A stretch of DNA of 64,000 nucleotides from contig JAAEAF010000618.1 of assembly GCA_011037195.1 (NCBI GenBank), forward strand, positions 124,001 to 188,000, written 5' to 3'. Below, in pieces: positions 43,471-55,425 of the stretch. The translations under genes and the position numbers were made by a program. This DNA is from Triatoma infestans. Taxonomy: Eukaryota; Arthropoda; Insecta; Hemiptera; Reduviidae. Each line of letters opens with the position of its first letter. The stretch's first letter is position 1. The notes under the pieces were generated by a model. It was given only the letters and a program-made list of their open reading frames with translations. It was not told the origin of the DNA and searched no databases.

Positions 43471-46400
43471 TAATGCTATTTTTATTTGTTGCTTGCTTGC
43501 AATAAACAACCAAAAGTGGCGAAGTGTTTTAGTGACAAATGGGGATTAGTTTAGACTTTCCCTTCATGATAGTCCGTGTTCGGTATTAATATAAATTCAA
43601 ATTTGCCGCCAACAGCGTACAATAATTTGCTGATCTATAGGATGTGTCCTAAGTATGGAGAGGTGGGTGGTAATCTATGAACTCTCTTTTCTGAATTAGT
43701 CGCCATTTTAAGCTCGAAGGAGTAAGTCGTTATGCAACACTCCCTTGAATAGGTCACAGTGTGATACCTATATAATTCATGCCAGTTCGGTTGCCCTTAA
43801 TTGTGAAAACTCTTAATTGAAGAAAGTTTGTTACTTCTGATTTTCCTGGGTAGTGTTAATCAACTGTCGACTTAGCGGCACGGTTCTTTCTGGCCTGCAT
43901 AGGTTTATTGTGAAATCACATGGTTGTTACTTCCGGTTGGTTTTCTGCCGTGCAGCTTCTGGGAGCCCATTTAATTATTATCTACGATGATCAGCCAAGT
44001 AGCCGTGTATTGGTCAAGAATCAAGAGTTAGAGGCACATAAGATTTATTTCCTTATTCCTGTTTTTCCTCTCCCCTTTTCCCCTTTATGGGCTAAAAACA
44101 CATCGGTCTTCCAGCACTGGCACCAGGATTCTGCGTTCCAAGGTAAACACCATTCCTTTGGCTTATTGAGAGTGATAATAAATAATATTTACTACCCATT
44201 TTTTAATTTAATATATATATATTCATTCTTTTCCATATAATTTTTAATATTTTAATTTCCCATTTTGCTCAACCATATATTATATTATATACAGTCCACT
44301 CAATATTTTCACTGTTTTTATTTAAACAGAGCCCAACCAAGATATCTCAACTCAATATATATTTTTATTTTCCTATATTTATTATACAGACCAATTTTTG
44401 TAAATGCGAAGGAGGTAGCACTCACTCCAACACTTATTGGTGTCTGATTTACCCTAAACCGCTGCCCAGTTTGTTTTTTAAACCTTACGCCTTCCTCTCT
44501 GCCGACTCTGACCGGACAGTTTGTTTCTGCCTCTTTGGGAGCGAGAAGTTTCTTGCCGTTTATCCAATCAACTTTTACATCTTCCTTTTTATGCGAATAG
44601 ATACTTCATTGCTACCTAAAACATGTCTGCGTCCTTGAGATGGGGTGATCTGTCGCCATCTATCCTTTCTTTCCGTATAACCAGGTAGTTTTGGGCTATC
44701 TGTCAAGCATACCTTTCCCCATGGGCTAGTTGGAAAAATCCAATCTGGAGCCTCTTTTATTGCTTGTGCAGAGACGAGGGTTTGGTTTTAGTAATTTCTT
44801 GTGCCAGATGTTTCCATTTTTCCCATTTTATATTTCATAGGCAACACTTTTTTTTTTTTATACTAACTGCCTCTTCTTAACTCTTCCTTTTCGAACCGAT
44901 AGGGAGTTCATTGCTACCTGTCAAATAACGCACCTTGTGGTTATCCACCAATCCATTCTTTTCCTTCCGATAGAATGGTGTGTCACTAACTGACAAAACA
45001 AGCCTGCTTCCTTGGGATCGGATGTCTGTCGCCATCTATCAAATCTGTCCTTTAGGTTTTCTATCCGACCGGTTAGTTTTTCGATACCCATCCACTCATT
45101 CCAACTTTATCTAACTTACACAACAAACGAACACAACTACATTTACATTGAGTAGTACTATGCAAGTAGTTGGCATTCCTTACTGTTATTATTTCATTGT
45201 TATTTTTTAAAATACATTACATAATGTACAGTTACATATGCAGCAGTTTGCCTCTTAGTTTTATTAGCATTCTCAAATTGTAAAATGTAAGATTACTGTA
45301 TAAATAATTACTTTCAACCAACTTGTGATCAGTTCTCTACCTAACATATATCTATTGGAATATTTAATTTCCACTATGTACTTCAACATGTATTTTAACA
45401 TTTTTTTAATTGAAAGGAACTTTTTTGTCTCATAACTGCAAATTGTGAATATTTAACAGATCACCTTAGCTATAGTTTGATATATAATTATATTCATGGA
45501 ACCAAAACAGATTTCTTTTTCTAATTTGCAAAGCAAGTAATATACATAACGCTTATGATATGTAATTAGTGCGGCATATTTAACGCTTTGACAATCTAAT
45601 AATGGTGTAACTTCATTGTTAATAGTGTTGCCTATACCTTTTCAATACCTATCGATAAATGAAATTTGCATAAGTTTTGGCAAAATAATTAATCTTGTAA
45701 TGAAAACATTTTATGAAAAATTCTGCATTTTCTAGTTATTTATTATTTGTTGATTTTTATATTACAATTGTTGATATTTATGTATTATTTTTATTATATA
45801 TCTTTGCTAGATAAACTAGAATGATGTGTTGTATTATCAACTGTACAATTTTGAGCTGCCCCACTTCTATTGTAATTTGTTTTTTTCAATAAAGAGCTCC
45901 CATTCTCTCATCATCTCTCCAACTGAGACAATTTAAATATAAGATCAATGCAGCAGTTATCGTCCAACAACATTTCCCCCCGTATTGTTCTTTCAAGATG
46001 CACAACATCTTGATATGCCATGTAATACATGTCACCACCTTATGTGACATATCAAGACTAAAGTAAGATATTATTCCAACATGAAAAAACATTCGTTGTT
46101 CGGCACATCTTTTTTTTTTTTTTTGAACTCTCTTCCTTTATCTGTAAACGAAAAACTTTCTCAATATCTACTCCCCTTTGGGGAAAAAGTGATGCTGATA
46201 CTGTCATAGATTTATCCCCAATCGGTTTTATAACTTGTTTAATTGGCAAATTTTTTTTAGTTATTTAAAAAGTAAGTTTTCTTTGCATCCTAATCGCACT
46301 GCTTCATAAGTTTCAAAGTGCTATTCTTTGAGAAACTGAACGATAGACCGGAAAATACATATTGCAATCTCGGGACTGTAGGCAGAGGTGGCAAAATGCT

Positions 46401-47916
46401 TACTTCCTCCAGCTTTGCTCATTTTATCCGAGTCAATTGCGAATCAGAGGGGCAGAAGTGTTATTATGTTGCAGGAAAAGCTTAAATTCGGTTATTAATA
46501 AACTCTATCCAGCTGTTCAGTTATGAAGTTCAGTATCAACACCTTTGCCGTTTGGAACAAGCTCAAGTAAAACATCTTCACAATTAACTAAACTCAGTGG
46601 ATGACTATTTTCTCTAACCAACCTTGGCAAAACTCCGTTTGGGCTACACAGTGTTGTGGAACGTACGCTTACATTTATTTGGATTTTTCAAAACAAATCC
46701 ACTTTTCCTCATTTTTTCCAAAATCGGCCACTAATCCGGTCCTTTAGAACCGGTCAACTGATTGTTCATGAGAATCTGATCTTGCTCTTATTTCTAGACA
46801 TCCACCTTTTTGAGATGGCGGCTAACCGTGTCATTTGAATCCATTATTAAAGTAAACAAACCTCGTGAGGTTCCTGCTTCACACATTCAAGTAATTCTTC
46901 ATCATCGACCACCGCAAAACGACTTCATCATGGCTTGTTTTGAAGAATGGTATCCCTACTTTTGATACGTTTAAACCAAAAAAAAAGCCTTCAGTATTTC
47001 GATGCAGTACCCATTTTTCTTTTTCTGCTCAAATCGGATGCTGCCTTTTGCTTAGTCTTTCTTACCAAGCACGTCTCAGAAGACCGCGAATCACAATCTT
47101 TCTTCGGATATTTTGGTTATAGATTGAAATAGCACTTGCTTGATAAAGAAAGACGATTGATTGCTTAATTGCATTCAGTATTAATTCAATAACAATTGCA
47201 TTAATTGCAATTTCAGTATTAATTGCATCCAGTATTAGTTCAGTAACAATTGATGCAAAATTATTTAAACAAAACCAACAAATAAGATTTATTATCTGTC
47301 TTTAAAAGTCAGCGTATCATGCATGAAAAATTTTGTAACAAAATATATAGTATTATGAGGCCCATCCACCTTCTTTTATTTCCTGAAACTGTTGCTGCAA
47401 CCAAACTCACGCCTAGGGTCTTTTTTCTGCTTGAGACTTTCCGTGCCCAGTCTCACCTTCACTGAAACATCCTTAAATGATTGGAAATCTATCAATACGA
47501 GTATCTTTAGTCATCTGTACCATTTTCCAATAAATGAACATCCACAGTTATTAGTACAAACCATCAATCTCCTTGAGATATCTACTTTTGAGAACCTCTG
47601 GCGCGATGGATGTGATTAGGACTTGTTATATATATGTTAAGGATTGGAAAGGGGACAGTATAATAAACGGGAAATTTAGTTTTCTTTGCCACCTCTTGCT
47701 GGAAAGTTGGTTCTTAGCGTCTGAAACATTCTTCTTGTGGCTCCAAATCTTTCTTTAATATATTATTCAGCTGTACCATTGTTTCATGTTGTTGCTTATA
47801 TGTTGTTTTGTATACTTGTATTTTCTTCAGTCATTCAGTTTTTTTATTATTTTAATTTCTGCTTTTTTCCCCAAAGCAATTGTGAATCATAATAACCCAA
47901 TATTTTCACTTACTCC
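43471..47916. other. AT-rich DNA with no recognised gene; internal weak duplications
   Basis: At 44590-44700 and 44890-45085 two diverged copies of a block are seen: GATAGATACTTCATTGCTACC/GATAGGGAGTTCATTGCTACC, then CTGTCGCCATCTATC in both. A 9-bp inverted pair CTTGATATG/CATATCAAG lies at 46011-46054. Frames near 46058-47132 and 47392-47758 have no domain I can name. Confidence 0.4.
47172..47255 (+). repeat. Imperfect short tandem duplication
   Basis: GCATTCAGTATTAATTCAAT, AACAATTG recurs as GCATCCAGTATTAGTTCAGT, AACAATTG about 53 bases later. The stretch between them, CATTAATTGCAATTTCAG, repeats part of the unit. Confidence 0.7.
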
Positions 47917-48370
47917 TAGTAATAGAAGGAAGGCGCCAATGACCATAGATGTTGAAGTGCCTTAAATTAAAAAAATAAATAAATAAATAAAAGGAAGTAT
48001 AGGGATCGTGTCAAATTTTCGAAATTGAGTTTTGAACGTAAATGCATATTTCGAATCCCCTGATTGCAGAAAAAATGTTTTTAGCGAATAGTCTTTATAT
48101 GTGTGTTTGTTTCGAAATATCCAATTTCAAGAATGCTCCAATTTGGTATTCCATTTAGGTGCGACCGCCGCATCTGAGACGATGGTTTTGGATAACATCC
48201 ATAAACTGGAAGGGCGATTTTATTGAATAGATTTTTCCAATGATTTTCCAAAAGATTTTTAAAAAAACGGTTCCAACGGTTTTATTTTAAAACTTTGTAT
48301 ACTATTTACACGCATAAATAACTTTCATTTTTACTTGAAACACTTTTTCTAGAAACAGTTCATTATTTGA
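47917..48370 (-). repeat. Family A dispersed repeat, minus copy split by a SINE fragment
   Basis: Begins CACTTACTCCTAGTAATAG (right palindrome), is interrupted by a SINE tail, then resumes AGGAAGTATAGGGATCGTGT, CAAATTTTCGAAATTGAG, a GTGTGTTTG tract, ATATCC and CCATTTAGGTGCG, then GGAAGGGCGATTTTATTG and CAACGGTTTTATTTTAAAAC. Confidence 0.75.
47933..47991 (+). mobile_element. SINE 3' fragment
   Basis: GCGCCAATGACCATAGATG, TTGAAGTGCCTTAAATT and an A-rich tail match the last 45 bases of the full SINE at 27110-27350. The head is missing (5' truncation). AGGAAG on both sides may be the target duplication. Confidence 0.75.
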
Positions 48371-49059
48371 TGGGTTTTGAGGGAACGATAGTGAAATGTA
48401 GTTGGTATGATGTGATGTTGTTTGTATGTTTGTAGTAACGAGTAGGACGAGCGGTTTTGTAAAGGCTTGTGTGTATGTTTGAGATAGAAATAGAAGTACC
48501 AGAAATAGAGAATAAGAACCATTTATAAATAAATAATTTAACCATATATTAAATTAGTAAATTTAAAGATAATTATGAATTTTGAATCTTGAATTAACTT
48601 ATGAATACAAGGAAACTTGATTCCTTCCAGTCACTAGAATAACTAGTAGCTAGATTGTTGAAACTCAAATGTTAACACTGGAAACTGGCACTGAATTTAA
48701 GAGAGCGATTCCTGATACAAATGTTCTGGTTCAATATCTAATTCAGACTGTTCTTGTTTGAAAGCAGAATTTAGATTGTCTCTTGAAAGAATGCCTTCTC
48801 TTGATAGTTCAAATCCTCCCCTGTGAGAAGGGACAAAAAAATAAAGGTGACTAAGTTCTATGAACTCTTTTGTAACGGTGGTCTTCTACCTTTTATTTTT
48901 TTTTTTGCTAACCAACTTGCATTTTTCTCTCAAATCATAATTCTCTTAAGATTACATTTATAATATTTTAATTCCTGGCATCCTTTACAATGGCATTATC
49001 CTTTCCTCTTAAGTACCATTTCAGTACAATCTATTGAACTTATATAATATTAATCCCCT
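48371..49059. other. No gene recognised
   Basis: AT-rich, no domain-bearing ORF. Confidence 0.4.
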
Positions 49060-49475
49060 TTAGAAATATCCCAGAATTCGGAACTACAACTTTATAGAAT
49101 AGGTTTTTTTTGTTGAGTTTTTGGAAATTTCTCAAAAAACGGTTACAATGATTTTCTTTAAACTTTGAATATGACTCACGGAAAAAATTCTTTAACTTTT
49201 ATTTATCAGATTTTTCGAGAAAAACTAATATTATGAATAATTGTCTGCGTAATTCGTGACGTTAAATTCCATACGTTATTTGAGTCTCTTCAAAGCTATT
49301 ATAACGTTGTCATCTGGACACTACAGTATGAAAGTACATTGCAGTGACTATCCTAGGGTGCCGACATGTAACTCCTCCCTTCTTTTTTTATGTTGAAAAG
49401 AAAAAATTATCAATTTTTTTTACTGCAGTAAGAGAAAATCGTGTGTGTTTCACATCTCTCTCTTGGTCATCCTAT
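49060..49475 (-). repeat. Family A dispersed repeat, minus copy with left terminus
   Basis: AGAATTCGGAACTACAACTTT, TTCTCAAAAAACGGTTACAA and CGATTTTCTTTAAACTTTG are followed by the end GCAGTAAGAGAAAATCGTG, TGTGTTTCACATC, complement of the family's left terminus. Confidence 0.7.
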
Positions 49476-51136
49476 TGTTAAAAAAAAAAAAATACAAATA
49501 CAATTAAAAATAGTTCGTTGCATTATCCATTTTGAATTCTCCATTATCCGAATCCTCGATCATTAACATAGAAAAAGCTTCAGACTTTATCATCAAAAAA
49601 TTGCTGCTAATCTTGTTTCTTAAAACGGTTATTATTGCTAATGCGAAACCTGCATTAAAAGAGTGATTTTTCTCTATTTTTCCTTTAATATTTTCCTCGT
49701 TTTATCCTTGTTTGAAAGTTTGCATTCAATTGTATAATTAGCTAAACAAAAAAACATCATCCCATATTGTACAATTGTAAACATTGTTTTTTTATAATAT
49801 GATGTCACATTATAAATGGAAAATCATACGTCGTGCGTCACTTATTTTCTCATATTGAGTTCTTACAACTTTCTACCTATTTTCTTCTTTTTTTTTTTGC
49901 CTATATGTTTTTTTCTTTTCTTGTAAACTCATTTTCTCTTATTCGCTTGTATAAATATAGTTATGCTGGGATATGATATCTGTTGTTCTATTACTAATAT
50001 ATGTCCTTTACCTTCCTACATTGTATAATGTTGTTTCTTAGAACTAAAAGAAAAAAAAGAGATACTTTCTACCTTGTCAGAGACGTGACCTGAGTACACT
50101 TTGCTTATACGTATAACCCTTTCTTGCACCATTGCATCTAAACTACAAATTGCCGCATTCACTTGGACGATATCCTCTCATTTGCAGTTCCAGTAGTGTT
50201 ACCCTCGTTTACAGATCCAAAAGCAAGAAGTTTGTTTTTATCGTACAACAACATCACCAAGACCTGGTATCACAGCCCACCTCTTCATCTATGCATATTC
50301 CTTTGTCCTGTAGTTTATACTTTGTTACTTCTACTTAGTTCCAGTATGTTCTATATCACAATGTGATAAGCACTGTTTTTCTTTTTTTAGAATCTCTTTA
50401 GATTTCACATGCCTCTTGATTTTATTGAATAGCTTCAGTCTCTAGAGAATTTTATTAAATTTAATGTAGTAGAAATATGATAGCGAGGATCTTACTTTCT
50501 TAATTAGCCTATATTATTAACAGTTGTAGAGATTATTTTACGCCTGTATTTATGCACTACAAATAACACCTCTTTTGTTTAAAAAGTGAATGCTTTTAGC
50601 GATTGCAATCCAATGGCGCATTGTAAACTATCATAGTAATCTATTGGGGACCATGCTGTCCCTTTGAAGGTTTATGGAGTGTCATTAACAGAGACGTACC
50701 GGAAATTATGTTATTATTTTTGCAAGGAGTGGGATCTTGAAATCAGTCTTGGCTGTCCAATTAAAACTAGATTATGGGAGGACGATTTTGAAGGCTTGTA
50801 TTTCATATTATACTTTACCATAGTTCTATTGATGCGAGTAGTGAATACTAAAGAAGTCTTGTGTTCTAAAGTTGGTCCATTTGTCGTAAAGTGATGCAAT
50901 AATGGAGAAATTGCCAATTAAAAATCGTAGTATAAAAAGGATATTGTTGGTTCTCCTTAATAAAACTGTTGCTCATTGCCAACTATTGCTAATTGTTATT
51001 ACTTTTGCAAGGATTGGGATCTTGAAATCAGCCTTGGCTATTCAGTTAGAGCTAGATTTTGGACGGTCGATATTTGTTAGATAGTTATAGATAGTTGGTA
51101 CATAGTTGTTTGAATTAGAATAATTTGAAATAGAAA
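49476..51136. other. AT-rich DNA with no recognised gene
   Basis: Apart from the duplication at 50710-51070, short frames such as 50132-50366 lack any domain. Confidence 0.4.
50710..51070 (+). repeat. Diverged direct duplication of about 80 bp
   Basis: TTTTTGCAAGGAGTGGGATC, TTGAAATCAGTCTTGGCTGT (from about 50718) recurs from about 51002 as CTTTTGCAAGGATTGGGATC, TTGAAATCAGCCTTGGCTAT, and both continue with a CTAGATT motif. No protein function is recognised. Confidence 0.8.
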
Positions 51137-51235
51137 ATACTACTTATTGTTAATGAAGATTCTCGACCGATCTAATAACAACTAAAGGAGATCTCGAGGA
51201 GCGGTCAATAAAATGTACACTTTTTTTAAATCTTT

Positions 51236-51272
51236 TCCAACGTTTCGACAAATTTATTGTCTTCTTCAGGGA
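51236..51272 (-). ncRNA. Hammerhead ribozyme motif, left arm of the PLE
   Basis: Minus strand: TCC, CTGAAGA, a five-base-pair stem II GACAA/TTGTC with loop TAAAT, GAAA, CGTT, then GGA pairing with TCC. The core is complete. This copy is in sense with the coding strand. Confidence 0.8.
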
Positions 51273-51616
51273 TCTGTACAACAATCATACAAAAAGGAAT
51301 AATAATAATAGTAATCACCATAATCTAAATATAGATAATAATAATAAAGAAATAGTTTGGGACAATTATTAAATATAAGACAAATACAAAACAAAACAAA
51401 CAAAAAAATTTTTTAAAACTACTTACAAAGATAAAAAAAATGTTAATCGGTGTTGGATATATTTTCCATAAAACAAACTAAACTCAAATTATGTAATAAA
51501 CAGAGAGAGTTACTAACTATATGAGCTACATCATCAGAAATGAAGGTATGTGGTAGATGAAGAGGTTATTAGAAGGTAGTATTCGGGAGTGGGGGATGAA
51601 AAGGAAAAACCAAGTC

Positions 51617-52606
51617 TTATGATGGATGGGAATTTCCAGGACGGGGGTTTAGGATACTGTTGTAGATGATTGACAAGTTGTTTGTGTCCGTCCTATAATT
51701 GATTGAAGTTGTGTGTTTTTTAATGTTTATCATTTCTAAAATGTTTCTTTTTTTTCTTGTTAGTGTTGGTCGCAAGAATTGTAGGGTTGTCATAGTCAAA
51801 GTTGTGGTTAAGTTCAATATGATGTCTTGTGAGGGCGGTAGTCGTGTCATTGTATTTTTTAACTTTGCAATCGTATTCGTGTTGGTATAGTCTTTTTTTT
51901 AAATACTGTGAAGTCTTCCAATGTATGTGGCTGGGCATTGTTTACAGTCAATTTTGTAAATTAAATCAGAACGTTGAGTAATAGGAGTCGAATCTGTAAG
52001 TCTAGTAAACATCTTTTGACAAGTATTGGAACTTCTGTGTGCCACAGAGATGTTGTAAGTCCGAAAGATTTTTGCAATTTTTTCGGATAGATTTTTAATG
52101 TAAGGAATGGAGATATAAGTGCAAGGTGATTGTGAGGAATGTGTAGGAGACTGTAATCTAGTTATGTTGGTGTTATTGGAGGTAATGTGATTAGTGACTT
52201 CGGTAAGGATATTTTTTATAATATGGGTGGGATAGCTATTATTTTTAAATATGGTGGTAAGTAATAGTTTGTTTTGGTCATGGAAAATGGGATGACTAAG
52301 AGATAATACACGCCTTGTAAAGGAACGGATGAAGTTAATTTTTTGAAGATAAGGATGGTGAGAATGAAAGTGTAGAAAGCGGTCAGATCGAATGGACTTC
52401 ATGTACCAATTAGTCACAAGAGAGCCATCGTTAGAACGGCTAATGGTCATATCAAGAAAATTGATTTTATTATCATTTTCAATTTCATAAGTAAACTGAA
52501 GTCTCGGATGGAAGGAATTGAAGATATTAAGGATTGTAGAAATCTGAGTGTTAGGAACAGCAGTTAGACAATCGTCAACATATTTGAATTCCTTTCCATC
52601 CCCCAC
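51617..52606 (-). pseudogene. PLE reverse transcriptase C-terminus plus GIY-YIG endonuclease
   Basis: Frame 52606-51899 (235 codons) opens MGDGKEFKYVDDCLTAV with the catalytic YVDD at residues 9-12. It continues through INFLDMTISRSNDGS and SIRSDRFLHFHSHHPYLQK, the PLE-RT thumb and linker. It reaches SDLIYKIDCKQCPATYIG, the GIY-YIG start with its CxxC-like pair. Frame shifts near 51900 lead to RLYQHEYDCKVKKYNDTT, ALTRHHIELNHNFDYDN, and then, in 51850-51617, KKHTTSINYRTDTNNLSI. The GIY-YIG nuclease cuts the target for insertion. The first RT motifs are absent. The first frame begins inside the right inverted arm. Confidence 0.85.
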
Positions 52607-52924
52607 TCCCGAATACTACCTTCTAATAACCTCTTCACCTACCACATACCTTCATTTCTGATGATGTAGCTCATACAGTTAGTAACTCTCTCTGTTTATT
52701 ACACAATTTGAGTTTAGTTTGTTTTATGGAAAATATATCCAACACCGATTAACATTTTTTTTATCTTTGTAAGTAGTTTTAAAAAAAATTTTTTTGTTTG
52801 TTTTGTTTTGTATTTGTCTTCTATTTAATAATTGTCCCAAACTATTTCTTTATTATTATTATCTATATTTAGATTATGGTGATTACTATTATTATTTTTC
52901 TTTTTTGTTTGATTGTTGTACAGA

Positions 52925-52961
52925 TCCCTGAAGAAGACAATAAATTTGTCGAAACGTTGGA
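52925..52961 (+). ncRNA. Hammerhead ribozyme motif, right arm of the PLE
   Basis: Stem I TCC (52925-52927) with GGA (52959-52961). Core CTGAAGA (52928-52934). Stem II GACAA (52936-52940) with TTGTC (52946-52950). GAAA (52951-52954). CGTT with cleavage expected after 52958. Stem III is the loopless ACGT. It is identical to the left-arm copy by eye, and antisense to the coding region. Confidence 0.8.
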
Positions 52962-53194
52962 AAAGATTTAAAAAAAGTGTACATTTTATTGACCGCTCCT
53001 CGAGATCTCCTTTAGTTGATACTACTTATTATTTTTCATATTTTATTAAAGTGTTGGAGTATTTTCGCCAGCCTAGTATAATTTTTTTTTTTTAATTGAA
53101 ATTTGCGATTCCAATATTAGTTGCAACAAATAAATGTGTTAGTTAATTCAATAGCCGGAAGTTTAGATTGGAGAAGCCATCCATAGAACAAGTG

Positions 53195-53360
53195 TAAAAC
53201 TGAATTAGCTCTGTGCAAGTCTGTGTTATTATACTAATTTGACAAAAACATCCTGATGATTGGCGAACACCCGAAACCGGTCGTTGACCACAAAAAGAAG
53301 CAGGCTATCACGGAAAATATCTCTGATGCTTTCAAGTTCTGCAGGACCAACCACAACAAT
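53195..53360 (+). mobile_element. Single-arm PLE derivative with hammerhead remnant
   Basis: Matches the right arm of the 20760 and 61763 foldbacks: GCTCTGTGCAAGTCTGTGTT, then ACATCCTGATGATTGGCGAA, CACCCGAAACCGGTCGTTG, AAGAAGCAGGCTATCACGG. It ends in the tail TTCTGCAGGACCAACCACAAC. The hammerhead at 53249-53286 keeps CTGATGA, GAAA and CCGGTC, but stems I and II each carry mismatches. No inverted partner arm is seen nearby. Confidence 0.7.
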
Positions 53361-55423
53361 TAGTATCGTAAACTTCATTTAGTGATACTTTATTTCAGGT
53401 TTGTAATTCTATTCTTTTAAAAGATCTTAACGTACAGTCAAACTGAAACCGCAAAGAATAGTAATCGGAAGTTCTTTGTTTCTGTCACTTTGCCTTTAAT
53501 CCTGTCCAATTCAAAGTATTTCCGATTCAGAGTCAGATAACGCATCATGTCAGCAATGACGTGGCAAGTCTACATAACCAAGTCTAGAGCTTCAACCACC
53601 TCATATGTCTTTAGGATTTTCTTCAAGCACATTATAAAGCAAATTTATTTAACAAAATGTTTTTCTACTTCGTTATCATTAGCTTCTGAGCAAACCTCTC
53701 ACAACGACCATATCTAACGAATGGGAATAAGTTATATTGGCTATAAGACTCAAGGCTGGTCCTGGGACTCCTTCCCAGATACAACCTATGCATCAGGCGC
53801 ATCCCCTGGTTGCGAATCGAGCGAATTCTAAATATAGCATTGGCTGCTTTATAAGAAGACAATATTTAGAACAAGCAACTGCAGACATAAGAGGAACATG
53901 AAGGTGTCGTATGAGGTAGGCTGTCCATTGATGTTGATTTCTATGAAATACCTCAGTAAACCAGTGCAGCTGTGCAAGGGTGTTGGTTTGGTGCAGTTAT
54001 TTTCAAGTAAGGCACTTGTGCAAGGTTGAAGGATTTCGCTAGCCTTAGTTAGCAGCCATTTATAGGAAAGAAAAGCCTGACAGTAAAATCTCATGACTTT
54101 CTAGCTTCGGGTGCTGGAGCTCTTTGTAGTAACTCGAACCTGATGATAAAGTCTCATACATCTGGATATGTTCCTGATTTAATTATTAGAATAGTTTAGC
54201 TTCCGGATTTTTCGTGATGCATTTCCAGATAGTTGGTGGATATTTCAGGATGGAAACCATTACCACTATAGACTTATAACATTAAATCGCCTAAGAAGAA
54301 ATTGGGGGTCCCAGTCTCCCCCACCAGTTTACTATTCTCTAACATTTTCTCGCCAAGTTTTGAGATCTGGAGTTTCTTCGTTAAAAATGCAAATTTCAAA
54401 TGCTAAACCTTATATATTATGATTATTAAATCCTGTTTTAATAGGTCGAAAGTTTGTGAATCAATTTTAATTATGTTCTTTCATTTTTATTTTATTAATG
54501 TTAAATGGTCCAATAATTCACCAAATAGATTATGATATATTATTAAATGAATGAACCGTAAAAACCATTATATTAAATTAACTGTAACACTCCTTTTTTT
54601 TGTTATAATACATTGTAGTTAAAAGTTTATTAGCTTTGGGTTTATGAAGAGATATTGTGAAGTGAGGATAAATACTAGTAATAAAGTGTGCGATCTAATC
54701 ATAAATAATAGTGGATCAATAGGGTCAAGTGTCAGGGGGAGGGCAGATGGTCAAAGAAGTAGCCATGGTCTTCCAATAAAGGGTCAAACACTATTCCATA
54801 GTTACGTACTGCTATACTGTTTGGGAAGATTGGGGGTTCGGGGGCGATATAAAGCAGAGGTTAGGAGAAAAACCATTCAAAAATGATATAGCTGGCCATA
54901 TCTGGATCCATAACGACCGATAAATGCCGTAAAAATATACGACCCTGATGAAATAGTAGAAGTGTAAGTAAGGTAATAATCGATTCTATTTCTACTCTCT
55001 CTTTTATTTTATTTTATTTTTTGTTATCTACTCTTACATTCTTGTTTAGAGATCGGCAGTGCTAGTAGGAAATGACAAGGTCTGTATATATAGTGGACCA
55101 GTGTTAATAGTGTTATGTAATAACGTGAGTAGAATGAAGGAGAGAGTATCAGTGCGGCAGTGTAACCCAAATGAGAGTACTCTACTATGTGTGGGTATCG
55201 TGTATATGTGGGTATGTGAATATACATGTTCAGCTGATAAATGTATAAACACAGGGCAGCCACTGACTAGTGCTTCTCTGTTCTCCTACCTTCCCCATTT
55301 TCTCAACGCATTAAACAACTTAATAGAGTTTAAGGTTTACTTTTTATTATGTTTTATGATGGCTGTAATTTTTTTCCTACTTTTATTTTTGACTTTGTTT
55401 GAGAACCTTATATGTATATAATG
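53361..55423. other. No recognised gene
   Basis: Minus frames at 53665-53862 and 53849-54094 overlap and could be one shifted frame of about 145 codons, including SYKAANAIFRIRSIRNQGMR and TKPTPLHSCTGLLRYF. I do not recognise it. A plus frame at 55059-55421 ends in a hydrophobic segment and is also unrecognised. Confidence 0.35.
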
Positions 55424-55425
55424 TA

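Larger units (their letters stand above)
51149..53018 (-). mobile_element. Penelope-like element with inverted terminal arms and hammerheads
   Basis: A 1.87-kb element is flanked by a perfect 12-bp duplication ATACTACTTATT (51137-51148 and 53019-53030). A 30-base single-copy tail (51149-51178) leads into a left arm (51179 to about 51605) that is repeated inverted at about 52590-53018, about 96% alike by eye. Between them a minus-strand frame encodes the end of a PLE reverse transcriptase and a GIY-YIG endonuclease. Tail, terminal-repeat arms, GIY-YIG and variable-length target duplications are known PLE traits. It is 5'-truncated, starting just before the YVDD box. Confidence 0.9.

Noticed and set aside
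46011..46060. Inverted CTTGATATG/CATATCAAG pair that could be a small MITE
   Set aside because: Only 9 bp, no target duplication and no other copy seen.
53665..54094. Overlapping minus frames that might form one protein of about 145 codons
   Set aside because: No domain recognised and no second copy in the window; kept only as an unassigned note.
55059..55421. 120-codon plus frame with a C-terminal membrane-like segment
   Set aside because: No recognised domain, AT-rich composition, and it ends just before the mariner insertion; chance is the simpler explanation.
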